This document shows, one piece after another, positions 13,040 to 22,677 of a stretch of 64,000 nucleotides of DNA (position 1 is its first letter; each line of letters begins with the position of its first letter). The notes under the pieces are model-generated. The model ran no database searches and was not told the DNA's origin. It saw nothing but the letters and a program-made list of their open reading frames with translations. Made by a program: the position numbers and the translations under genes. The DNA lies in the NCBI GenBank assembly GCA_900312665.1, contig ONZQ02000016.1, forward strand, positions 62,001 through 126,000, written 5' to 3'. This stretch comes from Cephalotrichum gorgonifer (lineage: Eukaryota > Ascomycota > Sordariomycetes > Microascales > Microascaceae).

Positions 13040-14095
13040 ATGACTGCTAACAAAGGAGAGTTCGACACGCCTGGAGCTCGGCCGAACAATGGAGATGTAG
13101 CTCCCGAACCTCAACCTAGCTATGGGGAGGTAGCTGCACCTCCCGCATACGAATCCATACAAGCAGACGCCGAACCTATTAACGCCCCCACGCCAGCCCA
13201 AGACCCAACAGCTAATCTTGCTGGTGCTGGGAAGGCAGGTCCAACAGCCAGTCTTCGTGGATCGAAGAGAACAACAGGCCCGACAGCCGACGACCCCTTC
13301 CGATTCCCCGTCGATGCCCCCCTCCCCCCATACTCCACGCTCCACTCAAGCTCTCAAGCCGGCCCGAGCACATCCGCCCCCGGCCGCTACCTCATCGCTA
13401 TACCCCAGACCCAACCGACACCAACGTCCCCTTTCCACCCGGCCTACGCCCCTACCCTCCTCCGGCACGGGATCACGCAAGAAACCTTCCTCTCCTTCCT
13501 CTCGACCCTCTCCGCCTTCCTCGCGGCCAAAGTCTCCGAGCGCGCCGTCGCCCACGCAGCAGACGTCGCCGCCAAAGTCGGAAACGGCCCCAAGTCCCAC
13601 TTCAAGCACGTGTTCAGTCACACGCGCGACGTGTTCAGGGATATAGGCAAGACCGCCAAGAAGGGAGACGTGGTCGGCGCCTTTGGCAGCGTCATCTCTG
13701 GAGCGATCACGATCCCCGTGACCGCTGCGATGGGCACCGTGGGCGCCGTGGTCTCGCTACCGGGTTCGACCGTGAGCGCCGTGGCGAAGAAGGCGCTCAC
13801 GCAGAGGCAGAGGGCCGAGATGTATGTCACCGTCGCGAATAAAGATTGGTTCGAGAAGAGGGGATTGGTAGCGGCGCTGGTGGATACGGCGGGCGCGGCA
13901 GAGGTAGTGGGGGTCGGGGTCCCGTACCTGACGGAGGCGGGTCAGGGCAAGGGCGTGGAGGGAGTGGAGGGGGTTCTGGGAGGCTTGGGCGGGAGGGTCG
14001 AGAGGTTGGAGGTGTTGGAGGGGGTGGAGATGACCGGGGTGTTGGAGGTTGGGCCAACTAGTTTATGGTTGGTGTTGGCGAGAGTTGACGGGTGA
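13040..14095 (+). CDS. Conserved fungal protein of unknown function
   Basis: A single uninterrupted exon of 351 codons starts at the ATG of MTANKGEFDT. The N-terminal 110 residues are Pro/Ala/Ser-rich and probably disordered, with a PPAYES motif (PPxY-like). The conserved block begins at RYLIAIPQTQPTPTSPFHPAY and continues through a helical region (FLSFLSTLSAFLAAKV). A glycine/alanine/valine-rich hydrophobic stretch follows (FGSVISGAITIPVTAAMG). The tail is Val/Gly/Glu-rich and low in complexity. I recognise the architecture as a widespread ascomycete family with no assigned function. The hydrophobic segments could be membrane-associated. It lies between the RTA1-like and AAA genes on the same strand. 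Confidence 0.78.
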   Translation: MTANKGEFDTPGARPNNGDVAPEPQPSYGEVAAPPAYESIQADAEPINAPTPAQDPTANLAGAGKAGPTASLRGSKRTTGPTADDPFRFPVDAPLPPYSTLHSSSQAGPSTSAPGRYLIAIPQTQPTPTSPFHPAYAPTLLRHGITQETFLSFLSTLSAFLAAKVSERAVAHAADVAAKVGNGPKSHFKHVFSHTRDVFRDIGKTAKKGDVVGAFGSVISGAITIPVTAAMGTVGAVVSLPGSTVSAVAKKALTQRQRAEMYVTVANKDWFEKRGLVAALVDTAGAAEVVGVGVPYLTEAGQGKGVEGVEGVLGGLGGRVERLEVLEGVEMTGVLEVGPTSLWLVLARVDG

Positions 14096-14473
14096 GAGTC
14101 GTCTGCTTGACATTATGGGAGCTGAATACGCGTACGGAGTATGGGAATAGCTTAATGAACCGATGTAGCACGATGTAGGAATGCGCAGGCAGTAATATTT
14201 TGATATTCTTATTTATAAGTGCTTCGAAAGACTCCATGCTCAAGTCCTAATGAATCTGAGATAGTGGCTTTCGACTTACCTATTACCTTTAGGAAGACTT
14301 TACTTGGGAATCACAACCATCGGAACCCATTCGCAGCCTCGATAGGATAGACTTCAAACCTGAGATATCGCCATGCCAATGAGGTATCTCAATCGCACAT
14401 TTGCCACCATTCTATAGGCAATGATACTTGGAAATGTAAAAATCTAGGATCCGGATTAGGCCTCAAACCTGCC

Positions 14474-14553
14474 TGTGCATGCATTGCCCAATTGAAGCAG
14501 GTCCAGGCTCCCTCTCCCACCCACAGCCCCTCGAAATGTGGCAGTGCATGCAC
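14474..14553. repeat. Short inverted repeat around GTGCATGC
   Basis: TGTGCATGCATTGCC at 14474-14488 is matched in reverse complement by GGCAGTGCATGCAC at 14540-14553 with one mismatch, leaving a spacer of about 51 bases. It could form a stem or be a paired protein-binding site. No coding function is evident. Confidence 0.55.
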
Positions 14554-14844
14554 TTTCCCGGTTCAGCCCCAACTATGGTTCTTATTACCTGCAGAACCTC
14601 AAGAGGCAACCCAATTTGCGAAGGACAGCCACCCCCATGCCACAGATTCATCCCCACTTTCGCCCCCTCATTCCTTGCATGAAAGCTATCTTGGTCATCG
14701 TTCAGGGCCTGCTGCCTGACCAGAGCCCGTTTTCCCAAGCTGTAAAAAAGGCAGTTTCCGTGAGCATCCATCAATGACCAACCACGTCCAGTCAATTCCA
14801 CCCCGCCCCTCTCCGATTAGGCACCAGGCTCGTTTGAGCGCTGG

Positions 14845-14870
14845 CCAATAACAGCGCCCACCTGTCCAAT
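14845..14870 (+). promoter_or_regulatory. Pair of CCAAT boxes upstream of AAA ATPase gene
   Basis: CCAAT occurs at 14845-14849 and again at 14866-14870, about 0.4 kb before the ATG at 15243. In ascomycetes CCAAT is the target of the heterotrimeric HapB/C/E complex. Function here is inferred from sequence and position only. Confidence 0.4.
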
Positions 14871-15242
14871 CAGCGGCCCCAGGCGGCCGCATTTTACTGC
14901 GGTCTGACAGGACGACAGTCGGATGTCTGGTGTGACTGTCCGGTGTGTGACAATGTTTGCCTTGGCGTGCGCCTCTGCCTGCTTGGAGGCTTCAATCTGG
15001 CGCAGGGGCGCCCTCTAGGCAACCAGGCTCGAATACTTTATAATTCAGTCATTTCCCCCCTTTCGACGAGGTACTGAGGCATCGAGTGTTAACTATTATC
15101 AAGCCTTTTCAACACCCATCCCCGCCTCTTCTCATGTCATATCTTTGACACGACTTATCATTCTTTTCATGTGTTAATTACCCATTATCACCACCCGTAA
15201 AAGTAGAATCACCAAATCCTGCCTTGTAGGTCAACCGCCAGA

Positions 15243-17392
15243 ATGGCCCACAAGCTCCTCTCCAGCGTCTTGCTGCCCTTCGGCTCTCTCTTCGGTAAGA
15301 CAACCCCTCTAAACAACCAAAATAGCAACCCGAAACTTATCTAATGCTCCTCAGAGTCGGCGGCCTCCAGGAACAAGGAGAAGAAGGTCGAAAAGACAAT
15401 CGACAAAGTCGAGGACGATGATGATGATGAGGACAAGCCCATGCAGTGCGAGATCAAGCATCTCGATAGCCGCTACAACGACGAAGACGAGCAGTACTTC
15501 AGCGAGCGCAAGGTAGACGTCACACCCCCCGAGAAGAAGGATTGGTGGCGCCTGTTCGCCTTCTGCATGGTGAGGGAGTATGACTCGGATGGCGATCTCG
15601 ATACGACACTGCTCTATGTCAACCCCCAGCCCATCAGGGACCTCCTGAATGATGTCATCGGCGATTACCCCGGCGACCCCATCGACGCGTCTGATGTGAG
15701 GATCGATGCGCCGTACCACATGCTCTTCTACTACCGGAAGGAGCTCGAGGCCGAGGGGACGAAGCGGTTTGCCGACGACAAGGAGTCACTCGCGCACCTC
15801 AATCTTCTCCTGGACTGGATCAAGACGCACTTCAAGCAGGAGATTGCCGCCTGGGAGAAGTGCATGTCGGGCGATATGATGGTCATGTCTTACCAATATC
15901 TCTGGACAATGTTCCCCCCGGGCACGATGGCATACATGAAGATCGACGACCAGGACCGAGTATTCCGCGTCAACAGGTGCTGGTACGATGACGAAGACGC
16001 TGAAGATCCCGGCCTGAACATTTCCGTTCTCTACGTCGACTTTGACGGTAAGCAGCTAGGGACCCGGACCATGACTGGGACTATCAGGAAGTACAGCGGC
16101 AGCCAGAAGCTCACTGACCTCCGCTGCATGCCCCTCGACATCGTCGAGAACGCGGAGGAGGTCCGGAGCAAGCTTCTCGCGCGGGGCAGGAAGTTCGAGC
16201 GCTACGCCGGCCAGCACTTCCTGCAGTACTCCGGCATCGCGTTCAAGAAGACCAGCAGCGGCTACGCGCGCTTCAGCGCCGACGGGCGCGTGATGATCGA
16301 CTGCAAGACCTACCACCGGCTCGACCCGAACGATTGGTTCGCCGTTAGCGACTTCAAGGACAAGAAGGCCAAGAAAGACGACAAGGACGGGAAGGATGAG
16401 GCCGAGGAGCAGAGGCCGTTGACGGATGAAGAGGCGCTCCTGGCCAACCCGAGGGCGAGGGGGTACTCGTTCACGGAGAAGAAGTTCTTGGAGTTCTCGG
16501 TCGACTCGCTAGAGGATATCCAGTGGAACTCGGACTGCTTTGATAGCCTTGTTCTCGACAAGAGCGTCAAGAAGACGATGCAGGCGCTTGTGTCGGTTCA
16601 CAGCCAGGAGAGGGACACCTTTGACGATATCGTGAAGGGGAAGGGGCAGGGACTCGTCTGTGTCCTGCACGGCCCACCTGGTGTCGGGAAGACTCTCACA
16701 GCAGAGTGCGTGGCCGAGTATGTGAAGCGGCCTCTGTACATGGTGTCGTCCGGAGATTGTAAGCCACCCCCCCATTCCTCCTCTCGCCTCTTGCAATGCT
16801 AACAGTCCTATCAGTGGGCATCTCTAGCACTGAGCTTAACGTCCAGCTCACAAGGATCATGGACATGGCCGCCACCTGGCGCGCCGTCCTCCTCATCGAC
16901 GAGGCCGACGTCTTCCTCGAGCGCCGCTCCCTCCACGACATCCACCGCAACGCCATGGTCAGCGTCTTCCTCCGCGTCCTGGAGTACTACAGCGGCATCC
17001 TCTTCCTCACCACCAACCGCGTCACCACCTTCGACGACGCCTTCAAGTCGCGCATCCACATCCCCATCCGGTACACCGACCTCAGCGTCGACTCGCGCGC
17101 CGAGATCTGGCGCAACTTCTGCAAGAGGGTACCCGGCGGCGTGGACATCGACGAGAAGGGCATCATGCGGCTGGCGGAGCACGATCTCAACGGGAGGCAG
17201 ATCAAGAATGTGGTAAAGGCCGCGGAGAGCCTGGCGGCGTTCGACGGGGTGAAGATTGACCTGAAGGGCCTGGAGCAGGTCACGAAGATCCAGGCGACGT
17301 TTGAGAAGGATCTGACGAACTTGAGTGGGATCGACTATACCGCCCCAGGAGAGTCTAAGAAGGACTTGGAGCAGCGGAATATGTTCTTGTGA
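15243..17392 (+). CDS. AAA-family ATPase with fungal N-terminal domain
   Basis: Three exons (15243-15294, 15355-16758, 16815-17392) give 677 residues. The short first exon, MAHKLLSSVLLPFGSLF, joins in phase to a charged linker with an Asp run. Residues about 40-400 form the N-terminal region typical of large fungal AAA proteins (DUF7025-like). The ATPase core carries Walker A GPPGVGKT (457-464) and Walker B VLLIDEAD (510-517). A sensor-1-like TTNR and the arginine-containing FKSRIHI follow, so it looks catalytically intact. Such proteins are probably cytosolic remodelling ATPases; the substrate is unknown. Intron 2 begins GTAAGCCA and then has a run of seven C. The gene is isolated from obvious partners. 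Confidence 0.9.
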
Positions 17393-17748
17393 TGACGGAG
17401 GGAGATGACGTTTTCGTTTCATGGAGTCTTTTATCTCGGTTTGGTCTATGGATGGGATAAGGTTGCATCGACTTTTGGCGTTCTGGGATAAATTCTCGAG
17501 TGTGTTTCGCTCAAAAGAGCGGGGAATATTACGGGTTATGATTACCTGCCTAGACAAGAGCTAGAAGTCTATTATATATATGCTGTCTCATGTCATTTAC
17601 CCTATCTCCCGGTATTGTATCTTTTGCTTTCATTACTTACACCGCCCGCAAGATATGCCTGGATGGTGGCAACGCCTGTTTCTCTCTTACATTTATTTTC
17701 ACCCAACAGCCTGATCAGTGCCTCCGAATTTCGAGTTCTCTCGGTTAA

Positions 17749-18160
17749 TCAGTAATAGCGCTCCTGGGTCCTAATTCCCATATTGAACACGGCAGCCTTA
17801 TCAGCATATACGTATCCAGCGTCATAAAAGGGTGCGAGACGGAGGGCATCAAATCCATCTCGCTCAACCAAGCCGCCATTGGACGAGCTATACGGCACAT
17901 ACTTGTAGAGCCATTTATGCCTCAAACACGAGGGAGTGGTGATTACTTGTCGCGGTTCAAGAACGGGAAGCTAGACGGCCCGGGGAGCCGGATCCATTTC
18001 TTCCACATAACGAAGACTTTTGGGGGCCACGACTGCGGGTACACGCTTTTCAGCCGGGGTAACCAAGCCCGGAATCTTGGGAATAGATTCTCGACGAAGG
18101 AAGAGGGGGTGGGGATCCAAAGTGGTGCTTCGGCGGGGCCAGTAAGTTGTGATCGATATC
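17749..18160 (-). pseudogene. Decayed coding region, unknown family
   Basis: On the minus strand one frame reads through WIPTPSSFVENLFPRF, KSVYPQSWPPKVFVMWKKW and GPSSFPFLNRDK and then hits TAA at about 17944. A second frame resumes with KWLYKYVPYSSSNGG and ERDGFDALRLAPFYDAGY and ends at TGA (17751-17749). Removing the 26 bases 17946-17921, which begin GTAATC and end GAG, restores one frame with the junction in phase. A 26-nt spliceosomal intron would be extraordinarily short in an ascomycete, so a shrunken intron in a dying gene is more likely. Further upstream exons (towards 18540) are uncertain. The composition is clearly protein-like, but I cannot name the family. Confidence 0.5.
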
Positions 18161-18903
18161 TCGGTTAGCTATTGTACAACGGGTGTGTTAGCTTAAAAGG
18201 AGCGATCTATGATCAATGTCGCCTGGCTGATTGCCTTCGCAGAGGGCCAGAACTGTGTCCTCATATTGCCATGGGGTTAAAGACAGGCCTGTCGGATGAG
18301 AAAACCTGCGAAATCTGCAGACATGCGATGATACACTGCGTTCCAGTGGGGAGGGGCACCTTAGAGACAGTGAGTGATATCCTTGATGAGATCAAGGTGA
18401 ACAAGAGCCATGCCGCAGAAACCTTGCATAAGGCAGCTGCACCATATAACCAGCCTACCGAGTAAAGAGCACGATACCTTCAGGCCGTAGATACGCCCTT
18501 ATAAGAGGAAGAAGGCAATGTCAATAGTGGACAGGAAGACTTAGACGATTAGGCAGCATGGCTTAAGTTGTTCCAGCACGGACATCTTCCGGCGGGCGGG
18601 TCGGGTGTGCCTTTCCCAGCGCAGAGATCTATTACGAACGTGGATACCTCTCGATTTACGGTTTATATTAATCCAATTAGGCTGACTCCAAACATTGACT
18701 AGTCCCTGTGTAGTCGGAGAGATCTTGGTGGTCCTGCACTTCGACTTCCTCCTGCATTGCCACGAGTGTATTGACTGTTGGACGCCGAACGCCAACAACA
18801 CCGACCACCCACCGCATTATAAAACCGTTAGTTAGTCCAACCCAGATAAGGTAAAATACTCATTTAAAAAGTAATCGAAGCCCAAAAAAACTCAAAAAAG
18901 AGA
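18161..18903. other. Intergenic region beside tRNA
   Basis: No intact gene. Open stretches at 18172-18465 on both strands may be upstream exons of the decayed gene at 17749-18160, but no set of splice sites joins them. A-rich runs at about 18885-18899 read as T runs on the minus strand and provide a Pol III terminator for the tRNA. Confidence 0.5.
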
Positions 18904-18989
18904 AGGACCGACCGTGGATCGAACACGGGACCTGAAGATAATCGCGCGTGGAGCTGCAATCTCCCGCTCTACCACTGAGCTATCAATCC
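18904..18989 (-). tRNA. tRNA-Cys (anticodon GCA) with 14-nt intron
   Basis: On the minus strand GGATTGA (18989-18983) pairs with TCGGTCC at the 3' end. The D arm is GCTC-AGTGGTA-GAGC. The anticodon stem is GGAGA/TCTTC. The T arm is CCGTG-TTCGATC-CACGG. The anticodon loop opens TTGCAG, giving anticodon GCA (Cys). A 14-base intron lies between positions 37 and 38, and a mature length of 72 fits tRNA-Cys. The internal A box (TAGCTCAGTGG) and B box (GTTCGATCC) are intact. T runs follow downstream. Confidence 0.92.
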
Positions 18990-19438
18990 CCTTTTTCTGA
19001 AGGTGACTCTTCCTAGGCGCGCCTTTAACGCCAGATCATTTTGCACTGCCCTCCCGCGCTGTCCTCCTGCGTCCGTTTCCCCTGTCAAAGGTTCATGAAA
19101 TTTTGCCCTAACCCTGCTCTGGTGGTCGAGAGAGATGTGTGTTAAGACTTAACGGGACCAAAAGTGTATTAGAAGGCGTCTCGTACAGTGTTCTTAGTTC
19201 AGTAGACCCCGTTTATTCCCATACACCAGCAATATGGCATTATGTCATGGGAAAACGAGATTCATACAGCTATTGTGTTAGCCACCTGTGTGTACAGTTT
19301 AGCCGTAAGCGGACACCTCCAACAAGGGCATGCCACGTCGTAGGTATTCCCTAGAATCCAGATTTGATTTTGTGACTAGATCTTGTTCCATGCTGACCAC
19401 CCACTTCGTTTCCCCTTCAGCTTTAGCTCCGGCCGGGG
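18990..19438. other. Intergenic region left of gap
   Basis: No gene supported. The sequence upstream of the tRNA is followed by unremarkable DNA that runs into the assembly gap. Confidence 0.5.
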
Positions 19439-20182
19439 NNNNNNNNNNNNNNNNNNNNNNNNNNNNNNNNNNNNNNNNNNNNNNNNNNNNNNNNNNNNNN
19501 NNNNNNNNNNNNNNNNNNNNNNNNNNNNNNNNNNNNNNNNNNNNNNNNNNNNNNNNNNNNNNNNNNNNNNNNNNNNNNNNNNNNNNNNNNNNNNNNNNNN
19601 NNNNNNNNNNNNNNNNNNNNNNNNNNNNNNNNNNNNNNNNNNNNNNNNNNNNNNNNNNNNNNNNNNNNNNNNNNNNNNNNNNNNNNNNNNNNNNNNNNNN
19701 NNNNNNNNNNNNNNNNNNNNNNNNNNNNNNNNNNNNNNNNNNNNNNNNNNNNNNNNNNNNNNNNNNNNNNNNNNNNNNNNNNNNNNNNNNNNNNNNNNNN
19801 NNNNNNNNNNNNNNNNNNNNNNNNNNNNNNNNNNNNNNNNNNNNNNNNNNNNNNNNNNNNNNNNNNNNNNNNNNNNNNNNNNNNNNNNNNNNNNNNNNNN
19901 NNNNNNNNNNNNNNNNNNNNNNNNNNNNNNNNNNNNNNNNNNNNNNNNNNNNNNNNNNNNNNNNNNNNNNNNNNNNNNNNNNNNNNNNNNNNNNNNNNNN
20001 NNNNNNNNNNNNNNNNNNNNNNNNNNNNNNNNNNNNNNNNNNNNNNNNNNNNNNNNNNNNNNNNNNNNNNNNNNNNNNNNNNNNNNNNNNNNNNNNNNNN
20101 NNNNNNNNNNNNNNNNNNNNNNNNNNNNNNNNNNNNNNNNNNNNNNNNNNNNNNNNNNNNNNNNNNNNNNNNNNNNNNNNNN
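19439..20182. other. Assembly gap (N run)
   Basis: A continuous run of 744 undetermined bases. Open frames crossing it are artefacts. A gene or repeat could be hidden here. Confidence 0.99.
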
Positions 20183-20589
20183 TGGACGTGTCATTCTAAA
20201 CTAGGGGCTAGCCCGTTGAGACAACCACAGCCTTCGAGTATAGCTCCGTTTGCTAGTATCTCCGATACTTCTACCAGCTACTCTCGACGAGAGGAACGAA
20301 GACTGGATAGCGGGGGCAGGTGGCTGAATCGGAGAGAGGAAACAACCGAACACAACCGAATTGAGAGAGAAAGTAATATGCAAATTATAGCGCTATTCTA
20401 TGGTATCAGGACAAAATCCAAGTGTAATCTAACTAATAGGTACGCGGCCAAGAAAGTAAATCGGTAGAAAAACAGGTTTTGGGAGGAAATGGTAAAAGAA
20501 CGCAGCCACATCACCGGCGCGGCAAGGTATCCGTTCCTCGTTCCCTGGCTGGTGAGCGTCCGGCCAGCATCACACAACTCCGATATTAT
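20183..20589. other. Intergenic region right of gap
   Basis: About 400 bases of 3' flank of the MFS gene. No gene or repeat is seen. Confidence 0.55.
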
Positions 20590-22677
20590 CTAGACGTCGT
20601 TTTGCCGCAGTGGCTGAAACTCCCTCTGCGGGGCATCCGAAAGAACTGACATCTCCAGAGGAGCCAGGCGACCCGTGCCCTGCTCCTTGCGCGATATCGT
20701 CTCCCGCTCGAGCTTCTTCCCGAATACCAGGCTCCACAGGTACGCGCCGTGGACGACCTCGTGGCCGTCCTTCCGTATCCACACGTTTCCCAGGAAGGTG
20801 GTGACCAGGACGCAGGCCCACATGAACGGGACCATCGTTATGTACGCCCACTTGATGGCCTCCTTCGCGTCGTCGGGCGTAGGGCCAATTTTGTTGTTGA
20901 AGACGGCCCCCATCAGCGTCAGGCCCACGGTGCCCCCGAAGGGGTTAGCGAACGATACGAGGCAGGTTATCACCGCCGTGCGGTCCGGGAAGTAGGCTAG
21001 GCCGTGGAGCGTGCCTGGGTTCAGCCGCGAGCCAACCCCGAAGCCCGTCAGCGCCATCATGCCGTATACGGTGTTGACTTGGCCCGCGCCGACGGCCCAC
21101 GCTAGGACGGTTATGCCCACTGCAGAGGTGATACTGCCGACGAGTAGGATGGGGGTGGTCTGGCGCGGCCATACGTTGAGGAAGAAGTTGGCAGAGTAGG
21201 CTCCGACTGTTGTTTTAAGTTTGCCCGTTAGCAAAGCTTCGTTTTTGGCGCCAAGCATGGATATTAAACACGAAGAAGAAGTTGTGGGCAGACTTACCTC
21301 CAAGTCCGGGCAGGAAATACAAGAGCGATATTCCCGCCTCGCTGCTGCTGTGTCCAAGGACAAAAGTGAAGTAAAGGTCCATGTAGTACATGATGGCGAA
21401 CATGGCCATGCCGGAGGCGAAGTTGATGAGGAAGATGAGGCCGATATCGCGCTGCACGAGGAGGTCCCAGGGGATCATGGCCTTCTGGATGGGGAAGACG
21501 CGGGACATGAGTCGCGGTGGCTCCATGAGGTACTCGTACAGGAGCCAGGCCAGGGTGACGATAGCGCCGACAATTAGGGGTGCCAGGACGGTGGCGCTGC
21601 TCCAGCCGTGTGTGCTCCCGCCCCAGGTGAGGGCGAGGATCAGCAGGCCGATGCCCCAGAGGAAGAGCATCTGGCCACCGTAGTCAATAGTCGCTATTCG
21701 CAGCAGGAACCGGCCGTGTCGCGTGGTGTCGCTCCGGTGGCGGTGGTAGCCCTCCAGCTCTGGGAGCGCCTGGGGGCCAATGAGTTCCTTCCGAAGCAGG
21801 ATGAGGACAAGGACGATTGCCAGGACGGCGACAGGGAGGTTGATGGCGAAGCACCACCGCCAGCTGGCCGTGGTCAGGTATCCTCCGATGACGGGGCCAA
21901 TGCTAAAGCCGATGGAAGCGATGATGGCGAAGAGAGTCCAGTTGACGCTGGCGTCGGACAGGGAGACGCGGTCGGCGAGGATGGTGCGCACGGTTATGGT
22001 TATCCCGGCGGCGCCGACCCCCTGGAGGGCGCGGCCGAGGAGGAGGACGCCAAAGGCTGTGTTGGGAGCGCCAGTGCAGATGGCCGAACCGATAATCATC
22101 ACGACCAGCGTGGCGTGGATACAGACGTGGCGGCCGAAGATATTGACCATTTGGGCCCAGAAGGGCATGAAGGCTGCCGTGGTGAGGTTGAAGGAGGAGA
22201 TGATCCAGTTGAGCTGTTTGAGTTCGCCTGCAGTCGTGAATACGACTGGTTAGCCAAAGGCGCATTTTCTTACATATCCTATCGCGACGCGGGGTCACCT
22301 TCAGCGCCCGCGTAGTGGCTCGCCGACGGGGTGTACTTACCAAAGTCTTGCGCGATAGAAGGGAGTGCAGATGCGATGATGGTGGTGTCGAGGGCCTGGA
22401 GTAGAAAAGGGGCGGCTAGGCCCATGATGATCTTCCACCTGTATTTCCGCATCGCCTTTTTCGCCGCAACCTCCTCCGGTGTGAGCTCCTTCTCATCAGA
22501 GTTCGACTTTTCCGTGGGATCTGTTGGAGAGGCTACCACCAGCCCGTTGCTGTACGGAGCCCCGGCCTCCCATGCTTGCGGGAGTCCATGCTCTGAATTC
22601 GGTCCTGCGGCAGGAAGGGCCTGGCTCTGCTTCTTCGCCGCGGCCTTCTTCTTGTAGTGCTTGTAGGCCAGATACAT
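20590..22677 (-). CDS. MFS transporter, DHA2-like (14-TMS) exporter
   Basis: Three minus-strand exons (22677-22341, 22227-21298, 21206-20590) give 627 residues. The cytosolic N terminus is charged, with a KKKAAAKK run, and ends before the first membrane segment (WKIIMGLAAPFLLQALDTTI). That segment leads into ALDTTIIASALPSIAQDFG, the TM1 signature of drug:H+ antiporters. GRALQGVGAAGI and the motif-C-like GFSIGPVIGGYLT follow, the latter typical of proton antiporters. About fourteen hydrophobic segments fit the DHA2 family, plasma-membrane exporters of toxic or secondary metabolites. The tail is hydrophilic. Intron 2 has a GCTAAC branch site. No biosynthetic cluster surrounds it, so the substrate is unknown. 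An upstream frame also has an ATG, but 22677 is the one in phase with the conserved body. Confidence 0.88.

Larger units (their letters stand above)
14096..15242. other. Intergenic region with AAA-gene promoter
   Basis: No supported gene in 1.15 kb. It contains an inverted repeat (14474-14488 with 14540-14553), two CCAAT boxes and a TATAATTC-like element near 15039, all upstream of the AAA ATPase gene. Confidence 0.6.

Noticed and set aside
19330..20204. Long open frames across 19.3-20.2 kb on both strands
   Set aside because: They consist almost entirely of N from the assembly gap.
21221..22315. Long plus-strand frames (118 to 235 codons) across the MFS gene
   Set aside because: Antisense shadows of the DHA2 transporter; charged, repetitive composition produced by its codon pattern.
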